Shown here one piece after another: positions 63,999-64,000 of a stretch of 64,000 bases of DNA (positions are counted from its first letter, which is position 1; each line of letters begins with the position of its first letter). A program made the translations under genes and the position numbers. Below the pieces are notes generated by a model that saw nothing but the letters and a program-made list of their open reading frames with translations, was not told the DNA's origin and did no database searches. Source of the DNA: Guptibacillus hwajinpoensis (GTDB taxonomy: Bacteria; Bacillota; Bacilli; Bacillales; Guptibacillaceae); NCBI RefSeq assembly GCF_020524165.1, contig NZ_JAIVKU010000004.1, positions 682,001 through 746,000 of the forward strand, read 5' to 3'.

Positions 63999-64000
63999 AG

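Overview
The window is about 64 kb of a low-GC Bacillaceae chromosome. Supporting signs are strong AGGAGG-type ribosome binding sites, frequent TTG and GTG starts, many Rho-independent terminators, and gene content close to Bacillus subtilis: a YkpA-like ABC-F, YojF/BshB2/YojN/YojO, OdhA/OdhB, bacterial nitric oxide synthase, a YunD-like phosphatase and an AraM-like dehydrogenase. Bacillithiol genes and the bacterial NOS fit Bacillaceae, but the species cannot be fixed from the sequence. No rRNA, tRNA, CRISPR array or intact insertion sequence was seen.

Region by region. 0-10.4 kb: the N-terminal part of a TrkH/KtrB-type K+ transporter, an MBL hydrolase, a phosphotransferase/histidine-phosphatase pair, a DinG-like Fe-S helicase, an LLM flavoprotein, ilvA, a HAD phosphatase/glycerol-1-phosphate dehydrogenase-like pair, and kynA. 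10.5-12.65 kb: an AT-rich accessory patch with a short tyrosine recombinase, four copies of a 9-bp box, a doubly broken peroxiredoxin-like pseudogene and gene debris. 12.65-28.3 kb: mostly single genes and pairs (YunD-like, FMN alpha-hydroxyacid oxidase, MFS, VOC, Upf1-like helicase, LysR with a divergent YeiH-type transporter, a voltage-sensor-like membrane protein, a peptidase S13 PBP, acyl-CoA dehydrogenase, aldo/keto reductase) plus several very small proteins. 28.4-34.2 kb: a MOD1-domain protein, a siderophore-type N-monooxygenase, DUF4395, a NOS/ABM-monooxygenase operon, a YeeE/TsuA-type sulfur transporter and a DUF6501 protein. 34.3-38.5 kb: odhAB. 38.9-39.9 kb: a quinone oxidoreductase behind a TetR-type operator.

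40-52 kb holds a complete reductive pyrimidine-degradation locus. An NCS1 permease imports the base. PreT/PreA reduce uracil or thymine, HydA opens the ring, and the nitrilase-family amidase releases beta-alanine. A class III aminotransferase and MmsA then carry the carbon to acetyl-CoA or propionyl-CoA, with a PucR-type activator inside the locus and two small proteins of unknown role after the permease. Next to it, at 52.1-53.35 kb, is a guanine-type purine riboswitch ahead of a secreted lipoprotein of the purine nucleosidase/phosphorylase fold. In that protein the catalytic Asp of MTA/SAH nucleosidases appears to be Asn, as in 6-oxopurine nucleoside phosphorylases. This is the most interesting unit of the window: ligand-sensing RNA and predicted enzyme specificity point the same way, to extracellular guanosine/inosine salvage.

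53.5-64 kb: an ABC-2 exporter pair, a DCC-family thiol protein, a MATE exporter, a YkpA-like ABC-F, the bacillithiol deacetylase bshB2 with yojF, a MoxR/VWA pair (yojN/yojO) and a beta-hydroxyacid dehydrogenase ending at the window edge.
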